Positions 27,613-35,655 of a DNA stretch of 64,000 nt are shown in pieces. The stretch comes from Jiangella endophytica. Lineage in GTDB: Bacteria > Actinomycetota > Actinomycetes > Jiangellales > Jiangellaceae. The notes under the pieces were generated by a model that had not been told where the DNA came from, made no database searches, and worked only from the letters and a program-made list of their open reading frames with translations. How positions within the stretch are numbered: the first letter of the stretch is position 1; each line of letters opens with the position of its first letter. Location: contig NZ_QVAI01000020.1 in assembly GCF_003427025.1 (NCBI RefSeq), positions 62,001 through 126,000 of the forward strand, given 5' to 3'. The translations under genes and the position numbers were made by a program.

Positions 27613-30600
27613 GTGCGTTTCGAGGTCCTGGGCCCGCTGCGGGTGCGGTGTGAGTCCGACCCCGTCGTCGTCTCCGGTTCACTGCGCCAGGGCGTCCTGG
27701 CCCTGCTGCTCGCCCACGCGGGCCATCCCGTGTCCGCCGACGCGCTCGTCGACGCGCTCTGGGGCGGCGCGGCGGGGGCCGGCGGCTCGAAGCTGCAGCT
27801 GCACGTGCACAAGCTGCGTCGGTTGCTCGACACCCCGGACCGCCTGTCCCACGACGCGGGGGCGTACCGGCTGCGGGTCGGGGCGGGCGAGCTCGACGCG
27901 GAGCGGTTCGCGTCCATGGTGGCCGAGGCGGAGACCGTCGCCGGCGCCGATCCCGATCGCGCCGCGGGCCTGCTCGGCGACGCGCTGGCGCTCTGGCGCG
28001 GCGACCCCTACCAGGGCCTCGACCTGCCCGCGCTGGCCGGCGAGGTCCAGCGGCTGACGGAGCTGCGGCTGGTCGCGCGCGAGCGGTTGGCGGCGGCCGA
28101 GCTGGCCCGCGGCCGCACCACCGCCGCGATCGCCCAGCTGACCGACCTCGTGCGCGTGCATCCGCTGCGCGAACGAGCGCACGCGCTGCTCATGACCGCC
28201 CTCTGGGCCGGTGGGCGCCAGGCCGACGCGCTCGCCGTCTACCGCGACGTCCGGCAGGCGCTGGTCGACGAGCTCGGGCTGGAGCCCGGGACGGAGCTGC
28301 GCGACCTCGAACGACGGATCCTCTCCGGTGAGCCGTGCCCGGCGCCGTCCTCGGCGCGGCCCCAGGCGCCGGCACCCGCCGAGCTGCCGCCCGGCGCCGG
28401 CGTCTTCGTGGGGCGCGATGCCGAGCTCGACGAGCTGTCCCGCATCGCCGACCGGCCTGACGGCGCGGCGCGCATCGTGGCCGTCACCGGCACGGGAGGT
28501 GTCGGCAAGACGACGCTGGCGGTCCGCTGGGGGCGGCTGGCCGTGGAGCGGTTCCCCGACGGTCAGCTCTACGTCGACCTGCGCGGATTCGGGCCCGGCC
28601 CGCCGGTCGCGGTCGACGAGGCGCTCGCGCGGCTGCTGCGCGCCATGGGCGTCGACGGCCCGGCCATCGCGGCCGACCCGGACGAGCGGGCGGCGCAGTT
28701 CCGCACCCTCGTCGATGGCAAGCGGCTGCTGCTGGTGCTCGACAACGCGCTGGCGGCCGAGCACGTCCGGCCCATCCTGCCCGGATCCACCTCCTGCTTC
28801 GTCGTCGTGACCAGCCGCGATGCTCTAAGCGGGCTGGCGGCACGCGACGACGCGCAGCGCATCGACCTGAACCGCCTGACCGGCGCCGACGCGTCCCGGC
28901 TCATGGACGAGCTGCTGGGCGAGCCGCTGGGCGGCGACGTCGAGCGGATCGTCCAGCGCTGTGCCGGGCTGCCGCTGGCCCTGCGCATCGCGGCCGAGCG
29001 GATCCGGGAGCGCCGGGGCGGCGACCTCACCGATCTGGCCGCGGGCCTCGCCGACGAGCAGGACCGGCTCGACCTCCTGGAGGTCGGCGACGACCCGCAG
29101 GCCTCCGTGCGCTCGGTGTTCTCCTGGTCGTACCGCGCTCTGGCGCCGGACGTCGCGCGCACCTTCCGGCTCTGCGGGCTGCACCCGGGCAGCGACTTCG
29201 ACGTGTTCGCCGTCTGCGCGCTCACCGGCGAGCGCGACCGGCGGGCCGCCCGGCGCCGCCTGGACGCGCTGGTACGGGCCCGCCTCGTCGACGAGACCGG
29301 CGGCCGCTACCAGATGCACGACCTGCTCCGCACCTACGCGGCCGAGCTGGCGCCGGTCGAGGACGGCGAGTCCGCCTGCGCCGAAGCGTCGGCACGGCTG
29401 GGTCGCTGGTACCTGCACGCGGCCGCGGGGGCGGTGGCCGCCGTCGCTCCCGGCACCGCGGCCGAGCCGGCCGTCCCGGCACCGGACGTGCCGGCCGGGC
29501 CGTTCGGCCCCGACGCCGCGGTCCGCTGGCTCGACGCCGAGCTGGACACCCTGCTCGTGATCGCCGCCGGCGACCCGGCCGCCTACGCGGCGGAACTGTC
29601 GGCGATCCTGTGGTCCCACCTCGATCAGCGCCTGTACCTGGAGGAGGCGCGGCGGCTCCACGGCCGTGCGCTCACGGCGGCCCGCGACGCCGGCGACGAG
29701 ATCGCCGAGGGCTGGGCACTGACCGGGCTCGGCCTGACCTGTCTGCGGCTCGGCGATCCCGACGCGGAGGCGCTGCTCACCGCCGCGATCGTCCTGCACG
29801 AGCGGCACGGCCGGCGGAAGAGCCTGGCGACCACCCTGAACTACCTGGCCGCCGTCACCCATGTCCAGGGCCGGGCCGAGGCCGCCATCGCTCACCTGCG
29901 GCGGGCCATCGCGCTGTACGACGAACTCGGCGAGGAGTCGCTGGCGTCCCGGCCGCTGAACAACCTGGGTCGCTTCTACCTCGTCGCCCGGCGCTATGAC
30001 GAGGCGAAGGCCTGCATGGAGCGGTCGCTGGCCATCTCGGAGCGCACCGGGGAACGGGTCTCGCGCGCTCACATCCTCCTCGATCTCGGTGCGCTGGCCC
30101 GCGCGACCGGCCGGTACGAGCAGGCCCTGGAGCATGGCCTGAACGCGCTGGCGGCCGCCCGCGAGAACGGGGTGACCCGGCTGGAGGGCGCCGCGCTGTC
30201 CGACGTCGGCGTGGCCTACGGCGAGCTCGGCGACCGCGTCCGCGCCTTCGACCACCACGAGGCGGCGCTCCGCGTCGCCGACCAGCCTCGGGCGCGGGTG
30301 CTGCGGCCACTGGTGCTCGTGGGACTGGGACGGACCCGCCGCGCGTTCGGCGAGACCGACGACGCGGTTCGTGCCTACGCCGAGGTCGTCGCGGTGGCGG
30401 GCGACGCCGACACCGCGCTCAGGGCCATCGCGCTGCAGGAGCTGGGCGAGCTGAGCGCGGAGCGCGGCGACCGGTCCGGCGCCCGGGAGCACTGGCGGCG
30501 CGCCGTCGAGGTCTTCGACGTGCTCGCCCGGCCGGAGGCCGCCGATCTGCGCTCGCGGCTCGCCGAGCTTGACGACGGATCACCTGGTGAGAACGCTCTT

Positions 30601-30621
30601 GAGGAGCAAACTGGTAGTTGA
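27613..30621 (+). CDS. AfsR/SARP-type regulator (BTAD + NB-ARC + TPR)
   Basis: A 1002-residue regulator of the kind that controls secondary metabolism or morphology in actinomycetes. Residues 1-90 are an OmpR-like winged helix, and 90-240 the bacterial transcriptional activation domain (RLTELRLVARERLAAAEL read in parts, ELGLEPGTEL). From about 265 there is an NB-ARC-type STAND ATPase with P-loop TGTGGVGKTT, the LLVLDNA Walker B strand and the GLPLAL motif. The C-terminal 400 residues are tetratricopeptide repeats. The GTG at 27613 is chosen because the RFEVLGPLRV opening is the family start. The promoter is shared with the divergent LysE gene. Its TGA overlaps the TTG start of the EamA gene. 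Confidence 0.92.
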   Translation: MRFEVLGPLRVRCESDPVVVSGSLRQGVLALLLAHAGHPVSADALVDALWGGAAGAGGSKLQLHVHKLRRLLDTPDRLSHDAGAYRLRVGAGELDAERFASMVAEAETVAGADPDRAAGLLGDALALWRGDPYQGLDLPALAGEVQRLTELRLVARERLAAAELARGRTTAAIAQLTDLVRVHPLRERAHALLMTALWAGGRQADALAVYRDVRQALVDELGLEPGTELRDLERRILSGEPCPAPSSARPQAPAPAELPPGAGVFVGRDAELDELSRIADRPDGAARIVAVTGTGGVGKTTLAVRWGRLAVERFPDGQLYVDLRGFGPGPPVAVDEALARLLRAMGVDGPAIAADPDERAAQFRTLVDGKRLLLVLDNALAAEHVRPILPGSTSCFVVVTSRDALSGLAARDDAQRIDLNRLTGADASRLMDELLGEPLGGDVERIVQRCAGLPLALRIAAERIRERRGGDLTDLAAGLADEQDRLDLLEVGDDPQASVRSVFSWSYRALAPDVARTFRLCGLHPGSDFDVFAVCALTGERDRRAARRRLDALVRARLVDETGGRYQMHDLLRTYAAELAPVEDGESACAEASARLGRWYLHAAAGAVAAVAPGTAAEPAVPAPDVPAGPFGPDAAVRWLDAELDTLLVIAAGDPAAYAAELSAILWSHLDQRLYLEEARRLHGRALTAARDAGDEIAEGWALTGLGLTCLRLGDPDAEALLTAAIVLHERHGRRKSLATTLNYLAAVTHVQGRAEAAIAHLRRAIALYDELGEESLASRPLNNLGRFYLVARRYDEAKACMERSLAISERTGERVSRAHILLDLGALARATGRYEQALEHGLNALAAARENGVTRLEGAALSDVGVAYGELGDRVRAFDHHEAALRVADQPRARVLRPLVLVGLGRTRRAFGETDDAVRAYAEVVAVAGDADTALRAIALQELGELSAERGDRSGAREHWRRAVEVFDVLARPEAADLRSRLAELDDGSPGENALEEQTGS

Positions 30622-31625
30622 CTACTGTCGCTCGGGTGACTCGTCCGAACCCGACGCGCGGCGTCGTCTATGTCGTCCTCGCCGCGGTGTTCTTCTCCGT
30701 CAACGCGTCGATGTCGAAGGTCGCGCTCGAGGCCGGGGTGGAGCCGTCGGTGCTGGCCGCGCTGCGCTCGACCGGCGCCGCGTCGATCCTGCTGGTCGTG
30801 GTCGTGGTGGTCGCGCCCGGCCGGCTGCGCATCGGGCTGCGTGAGCTGCCGTTCCTGGTCGCGCTCGGCGTGGCCGGCGGCGCGCTGGTGCAGTGGCTGT
30901 ACTTCATGGCGATCGACCGGCTCCCGGTGGGCATCGCGCTGCTGCTGGAGTTCACCGCGCCGGCCATCGTCGCGCTGTTCAGCTGGGCGGTTCTGCGGCA
31001 GCGGATCCGCCGGCAGACGTGGCTGGGCATCGGCGTGGCGCTGCTCGGGCTGGCGCTGGTCGCCCAGGTGTGGACCGACATCGGGCTCGACACCGTCGGC
31101 GTGCTGGCCGGCTTCGGCGCGGGCGCGTGCCTGGCCAGCTACTACCTGGTCGGCTCGCGGATGTCCGGGCACCGCGACTCGCTGTCGCTGACGTTCTGGA
31201 TGTTCGCGTTCGCGGCGCTCTTCTGGGCCGTCGCGCAGCCGTGGTGGACGGTCGACTTCGCGCCGCTGAGCCGTGACACGTCGCTGCTGGGCGCGTTCGA
31301 CACGGTGTCGGTGCCGGCGTGGTCGACGGTGTTGTGGATCGTCGTGTTCGGGACGATCATCGCGTACGGGCTGAACCTCGCCGCGCTGCGGCACATCTCG
31401 CCGACCGCCTGTGGCGTCATCGGGATGTCCGAGCCGGTCGGGTCGGCGGTGGTCGCGTGGGTGTGGCTCGGGCAGAGCCTCTCCGCGGCCCAGGTCGTCG
31501 GCGGGCTGGTGGTGCTGGCCGGCATCGCGCTGGCGGAGACCGGCGGGACGGGGACGCCGCCGGAGGCCGAGTCGGAGGCCGGGCTCGCGCCGCTGTCGCC
31601 CGAGGCCGCGGCGGCGCCGCACTGA
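30618..31625 (+). CDS. EamA/DMT-family transporter
   Basis: A 335-residue membrane protein with ten predicted hydrophobic segments in two EamA repeats. The first starts VYVVLAAVFFSVNASMSKVAL, and the second carries the SYYLVGSRMSG loop and the MSEPVGSAVVAWVWLG end motif. The RhtA/YdcZ-like group exports amino acids or metabolites. The TTG at 30618 overlaps the regulator's TGA (TTGA), with GAGGAG about 11 bases upstream; a GTG at 30636 is an alternative. The C-terminal 25 residues are hydrophilic and acidic. Probably expressed with the AfsR-like regulator. Confidence 0.85.
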   Translation: MTTVARVTRPNPTRGVVYVVLAAVFFSVNASMSKVALEAGVEPSVLAALRSTGAASILLVVVVVVAPGRLRIGLRELPFLVALGVAGGALVQWLYFMAIDRLPVGIALLLEFTAPAIVALFSWAVLRQRIRRQTWLGIGVALLGLALVAQVWTDIGLDTVGVLAGFGAGACLASYYLVGSRMSGHRDSLSLTFWMFAFAALFWAVAQPWWTVDFAPLSRDTSLLGAFDTVSVPAWSTVLWIVVFGTIIAYGLNLAALRHISPTACGVIGMSEPVGSAVVAWVWLGQSLSAAQVVGGLVVLAGIALAETGGTGTPPEAESEAGLAPLSPEAAAAPH

Positions 31626-32056
31626 TGGAGTCGGCAGGTACGGTGGGGCGCGTGCTCTCGCCCCACTTCGTCGTCGCGGCGGTGTGCTTCCTCGACGCTC
31701 AGGCGCGGGTGCTGACCGTCCGCAAGCGCGACACCGACGCGTTCATGCTGCCCGGCGGCAAGCTCGAGCCCGGCGAGGACGCCGCGGCGGCCGCGCTGCG
31801 CGAGGTCGACGAGGAGATCGGCGTCGCGCTGCGCCCCGCCGACCTCACCCGGCTGGGCGTCTGGACCGCGCCGGCGGCCAACGAGCCGGGCGCGTCCGTC
31901 ACCGCGACCGTCTACACCGCCGGCCTGCCGGCCGCGCCGGTCGCGGCCCGCGAGATCGCCGAGCTGCGCTGGCTGCACCCCGCCGCTGCCGTGGTCGCCG
32001 TCGCGCCCCTGCTCCGAGATCACGTGTTCCCCGCCCTGCGCTCAGCCGGGGCGTAG
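31625..32056 (+). CDS. NUDIX hydrolase
   Basis: A 143-residue hydrolase with a complete Nudix box at residues 44-66 (GG at the start, Glu51, REVDEEIG at the end), which binds Mg2+ and cleaves nucleoside-diphosphate-linked substrates. The surrounding VVAAVCFLDAQARVLTVRK strand is typical of MutT-like housecleaning enzymes. The start ATG shares its A with the transporter's TGA (TGATG). Specific substrate unknown. Confidence 0.9.
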   Translation: MESAGTVGRVLSPHFVVAAVCFLDAQARVLTVRKRDTDAFMLPGGKLEPGEDAAAAALREVDEEIGVALRPADLTRLGVWTAPAANEPGASVTATVYTAGLPAAPVAAREIAELRWLHPAAAVVAVAPLLRDHVFPALRSAGA

Positions 32057-32062
32057 CACCGA

Positions 32063-33625
32063 TCAGAGACGTTCGGCGGCGGGCGGGAACCCGGCGCCCG
32101 GGCCGGCGAGGGCCTCGTGGTGAGCCGACCAGTGCAGCAGGGCACTGACGGCGACGGCGTTGCAGCCGGGCCAGTCCATGGTCACCAGGCGGGTGCCGAA
32201 CCGGGTGTCGAGCCCCCACGTCGACAGCGAGCCCTGGTCGTCCTGGCCGGCGACGATGGCGTTGGCGGCGGCGACACCCTTCGCGAGGTAGTGCTCCTCA
32301 CCGGTCGCCCGGTGCAGCGCGAGCAGCGACGTCAGCCAGTGCCCCGTGTGCACCTCCATGGGCCAGTAACAGCGGTACTGCTCGAGCACCGTCGGCGTCG
32401 GGCAGTGCGGCGGCACCGGCGACTCCTCCGGCGCCCACACCACGAACTGGTCCTCGACGTAGGCGTTCAGCCGTGCCGCCAGCTCCACCCGCGACGGCAC
32501 GTCGCAGTGGTCCGAGAGCAGGTAGCGGATGGTCTCGTTGGTGTCCCAATGCTGCAGGTTGCTCCACGGCGGCGTCTCCGGGATGTCCTCGTACATCCCC
32601 TCCCACCGCCCGTCGGTCACCGGGCCGGCCAGCAGCCACGCCTCGCCCTTCGCCGCGGCGGCGGCGCGGGCGGCCCGCTGCGCCGCCGTCCCGGGCGCGT
32701 CGGCCTCGCCGAGCAGCGTGAGCAGCCAGATCGGGGACACGACGGCGGAGGTGTAGCCGATGCTCGGTTCACCCGTGCGCGGGTCGACGCGGAACGGCCA
32801 GGAGCCGTCCGGGTTCTGCAGGTCCACCATGACGTCGCCGATGCGGGCGGCGCGCTCGAGGTAGCGCGGCTCGCCCGTACGCTCGAACAGCCGCAGCATG
32901 ACCTCGCCGACGCGCGCGGCCCGGAAGACGGTGATGTGGTCGCCTTCGACCCAGCCGCCGAACTTGCCCTCGAGCACCGTCGAGGGCGCCAGCCCGCCCA
33001 GCCGCCAGTCGTCCGGCAGGTGGTGCTCGAGCAGCCACCGCCCGTAGGCGAGGGCCTGCCGGTCCGCCTCGGCGGCCTGCGGATGATCCGGGAAGCGCCC
33101 GGCGTAGGTCAGGTAGGCGTGGATGTAGCTGGCATGGTGCTGCGCCGGGAACGCCAGCCGCCCGCGCAGCCCGGTCACGCTGTCCTCGAACGAGCTCCAC
33201 GCGCTGCGCGGGTAGCCGTCCTCGTGATCGAGGATCTCGTCGCGGGCGGGCCGGAGCAGGTAGCCGACGGCGTGGTGGACGGCGCCGGTCCAGTCGGCGG
33301 GATCGGGCCGCAGGCCGTCGAACCCGGGCACCTTCCAGAACTGACGGTGCTTGCGGACGGCCACCTCGCGGTCGCCGTCGAAGCCGCGGACCAGCACGTC
33401 GACGGGGCCGAGCGGGAGCAGCGGCCAGGCCTCGGCGAGGTCCGCGGACTCGGTGGCGGCCGCGCCGGTCCAGACGACGCGCCGGCGGTCGGCGACCGCG
33501 ATCTCGAACCGCGTCGCCGACGGCACCGGCGCCCACCGCAGCACCGGCGGCGCCACGAATCGCGGCGAGAACGCCGACGGCCCTTCGAACCGGATCACGC
33601 GCGACTGATCGACCCAGTCACTCAT
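32063..33625 (-). CDS. six-hairpin-fold glycosidase-like protein
   Basis: A 520-residue cytoplasmic protein whose family I cannot name with certainty. Residues 20-110 look like a small beta-sandwich (PPVLRWAPVPSATRFEIAV). The remainder is long paired helices with aromatic- and acid-rich loops (DPRTGEPSIGYTSAVVSPIW, NLQHWDTNETIRYLLSDHC, WPMEVHTGHWLTSLLALH), the pattern of an alpha/alpha barrel glycosidase or epimerase. The ATG at 33625 has GGAGG 7 bases upstream; the longer frame to 33709 is Arg-rich and unlikely. Last gene of the alpha-galactosidase operon, so a role in breakdown of a glycoside or sugar acid is inferred. Confidence 0.6.
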   Translation of the reverse strand: MSDWVDQSRVIRFEGPSAFSPRFVAPPVLRWAPVPSATRFEIAVADRRRVVWTGAAATESADLAEAWPLLPLGPVDVLVRGFDGDREVAVRKHRQFWKVPGFDGLRPDPADWTGAVHHAVGYLLRPARDEILDHEDGYPRSAWSSFEDSVTGLRGRLAFPAQHHASYIHAYLTYAGRFPDHPQAAEADRQALAYGRWLLEHHLPDDWRLGGLAPSTVLEGKFGGWVEGDHITVFRAARVGEVMLRLFERTGEPRYLERAARIGDVMVDLQNPDGSWPFRVDPRTGEPSIGYTSAVVSPIWLLTLLGEADAPGTAAQRAARAAAAAKGEAWLLAGPVTDGRWEGMYEDIPETPPWSNLQHWDTNETIRYLLSDHCDVPSRVELAARLNAYVEDQFVVWAPEESPVPPHCPTPTVLEQYRCYWPMEVHTGHWLTSLLALHRATGEEHYLAKGVAAANAIVAGQDDQGSLSTWGLDTRFGTRLVTMDWPGCNAVAVSALLHWSAHHEALAGPGAGFPPAAERL

Positions 33626-33642
33626 ACGGGTGCCTCCGCAGG

Positions 33643-34800
33643 TCAGAACCGGGTCTCGACGACATCGGCGACGACGCCGCCGGGTCCGGCCAGCGCGATC
33701 CACCGCCACTTGTCGAACGTCGTGCAGGGGTGCGAGATGCCGAGCTGCACGCGGTCGCCGACGGCCAGCGCGGCGTCCACGGGCAGCGCCACGAACGCGT
33801 GCTGGTCGTTCAGCGCGGTGATCTCGGCGCCGTCCAGCGGGCGCGGCTCGCGCTCGCCGCGGGGGAGGACGGCGAGCGGGACCGGCAGCCCCTGGTCGAA
33901 CGAGGCGTCGCGGCGGCCGACGTCGAGGAAGGCGCGGCCGGGCTCCGGCGCCGACACGACCGTGCCCCAGACGGTGAGCGCGGCCCGCAGCCGGGCCGGC
34001 GCGTCCGGGCCGTCGAGCGGGGAGTTGCGGCGGAACATGCCGGAGTCGTGCGTGACGTAGCAGCCGCTGCGCAGGATCACCCGGCCGCCGCCGGTCAGCA
34101 CGTCGGCGACGACGTCGTAGAACATGCTCCCTCCGGCCGACAGCACGACCTCGCCGTCGACGTCCGGCGCCAGCTCCTCACCGGCCGCGCGCAGGGTCTC
34201 CAGGTAGGCGCGGACGGCGGCCATCGACGGCGGCGTGCGGTCGCCGGCCATCGAGCCCTCGTAGCCCGCGACACCGGTGAGCCGGACGTTCGGCGCCCGC
34301 CCGATCGCGGCACGGACGGCGTCGCGGGCGGCCGCCGCGCGGGTGCCGGTACGCCCGCCCGGCGAGCCGACCTCCAACAGCACGTCGACGACGGCGCCGG
34401 TGGGCGCGGCGGCCGCCTGCATGATCTCCACTCCGTCGGGGGAGTCCACCCAGCAGCGGAACCCGAACCCGGCGGCGACCTCGCCGGCCACCCAGGCCGC
34501 CTCGCCGGGCTGCACCAGCTCGTTGGCCAGCTGCACATCCGGCACGCCGTGCTCGCGCATGACCCGCACCTGGGCCGGCGTCGCGGCGGTGATGCCCGTG
34601 GCGCCGGCGGCCAGCTGGCGGTCGAACAGCGCCGGCGCCATGGTCGTCTTGCCGTGCGGCTGCAGCTCGACGCCGTGCTCGCGGCACCAGCCCGCCATCG
34701 TGGTGAGGTTGTGCTCCAGGGCGGAGTCGTCGAGGACGGCGATCGGCGTGGGCAGCTCGTGGACGGACCGGCCGATGATCGAAGGCGTCACGAGCGTCAC
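33643..34800 (-). CDS. D-threonine aldolase / D-serine dehydratase-like PLP enzyme
   Basis: A 385-residue fold-type III (alanine-racemase-like) enzyme. The PLP lysine is Lys51 in PHGKTTMAP. The C-terminal part carries the metal-binding pattern of eukaryotic-type D-serine dehydratases and low-specificity D-threonine aldolases, seen as SHPCTTFDKW near residue 370 (His and Cys ligands). Such enzymes act on D-configured beta-hydroxy amino acids. The start GTG at 34800 overlaps the stop of the PIG-L gene (GTGA). It sits in the operon with the alpha-galactosidase, an unusual neighbour. It fits with other D-amino-acid functions at 52-63 kb. Confidence 0.82.
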   Translation of the reverse strand: MTLVTPSIIGRSVHELPTPIAVLDDSALEHNLTTMAGWCREHGVELQPHGKTTMAPALFDRQLAAGATGITAATPAQVRVMREHGVPDVQLANELVQPGEAAWVAGEVAAGFGFRCWVDSPDGVEIMQAAAAPTGAVVDVLLEVGSPGGRTGTRAAAARDAVRAAIGRAPNVRLTGVAGYEGSMAGDRTPPSMAAVRAYLETLRAAGEELAPDVDGEVVLSAGGSMFYDVVADVLTGGGRVILRSGCYVTHDSGMFRRNSPLDGPDAPARLRAALTVWGTVVSAPEPGRAFLDVGRRDASFDQGLPVPLAVLPRGEREPRPLDGAEITALNDQHAFVALPVDAALAVGDRVQLGISHPCTTFDKWRWIALAGPGGVVADVVETRF

Positions 34801-35639
34801 GGTACCGGGTAGGTGCCCCGCAGGTTGACCGAGGAGTAGGCGATATGCCTGGTCAGCGGGTCGGTCGCCAGGGCGGCGTCGGTGACGGGCAGGTGCTGGT
34901 GCGTCTCGTTGTAGAGCCGGACGAACGCCTCGGCGAAGTTCACCCCGGCGGCCCGGCCGGCCTCGCCGTTGTACGACTCCACCAGCTTGCGCGCGAACAC
35001 GCCGTGGTAGCCCTGGCTGACGAACTGGTCCATCGCGGCCAGCTTGGTCCCGACGACGTCGGTGATGTCGACGTAGCAGTCGTTGCGCAGACCGTTCAGG
35101 CTGAGCGCGTCGAGGTTGTACACCGGCAGCCCGGTGAGGAACACCTGCCGCACCGGCACCTCGTCGCGGCCGTCGAGATTGCGCAGGTAGGTGCCGGCCC
35201 GGGCGAGCGCGGCCAGCGCCATCCCGGTCGCGACGGCGTGCGGGTCGAAGTACGCCGGGTTGCGCGGGTGGTCGGCGATGACGATCTCCGGCTGCTCGGC
35301 CGCGATCTGCTCGGCGATCTGCTCGACCATGTCCTCCTGGACGGTCGCGTAGGTGTCCTCGTGGTCCAGCGTGATGATCTTGCTGATGCCGATGATGCCC
35401 GCGGCCCGTTCGAGCTCGTCCTTCTTGTTGGCGACGATGTCGTCCAGGTCCGCGGTCGCGACGGTGTCGTCCGGGTCGTCCTTGCGCCACTCCTCGGCGT
35501 ACTTGTTGGCGTGGATGCGCCCGCCGTGGCTGACGATCAGCGCGACGACCTCGTCGCCGCGCTCGGCATGCAGCGCCAGCGTGCCGCCGCAGTTGGTGAT
35601 CGTGTCGGCCGGGTGGGCGTAGATCGTCATGATCTTCAT
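34797..35639 (-). CDS. PIG-L (LmbE-like) deacetylase family protein with altered catalytic motif
   Basis: A 280-residue Rossmann-like protein of the PIG-L family, zinc enzymes that remove N-acetyl groups from amino-sugar compounds. The canonical AHPDDE motif is replaced by AHPADT (His9, Ala11, Asp12): the zinc ligands His and second Asp remain, but the Asp that acts as general base in MshB-type enzymes is Ala. The other expected His region (DHPRNPAYFDPHAV) is present. It may act on a different chemistry or have lost hydrolytic activity. GGAG lies 5 bases before the ATG. Second gene of the operon, 16 bases after the alpha-galactosidase. Confidence 0.78.
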   Translation of the reverse strand: MKIMTIYAHPADTITNCGGTLALHAERGDEVVALIVSHGGRIHANKYAEEWRKDDPDDTVATADLDDIVANKKDELERAAGIIGISKIITLDHEDTYATVQEDMVEQIAEQIAAEQPEIVIADHPRNPAYFDPHAVATGMALAALARAGTYLRNLDGRDEVPVRQVFLTGLPVYNLDALSLNGLRNDCYVDITDVVGTKLAAMDQFVSQGYHGVFARKLVESYNGEAGRAAGVNFAEAFVRLYNETHQHLPVTDAALATDPLTRHIAYSSVNLRGTYPVP

Positions 35640-35655
35640 GGGGGTCTCCGGGTGG

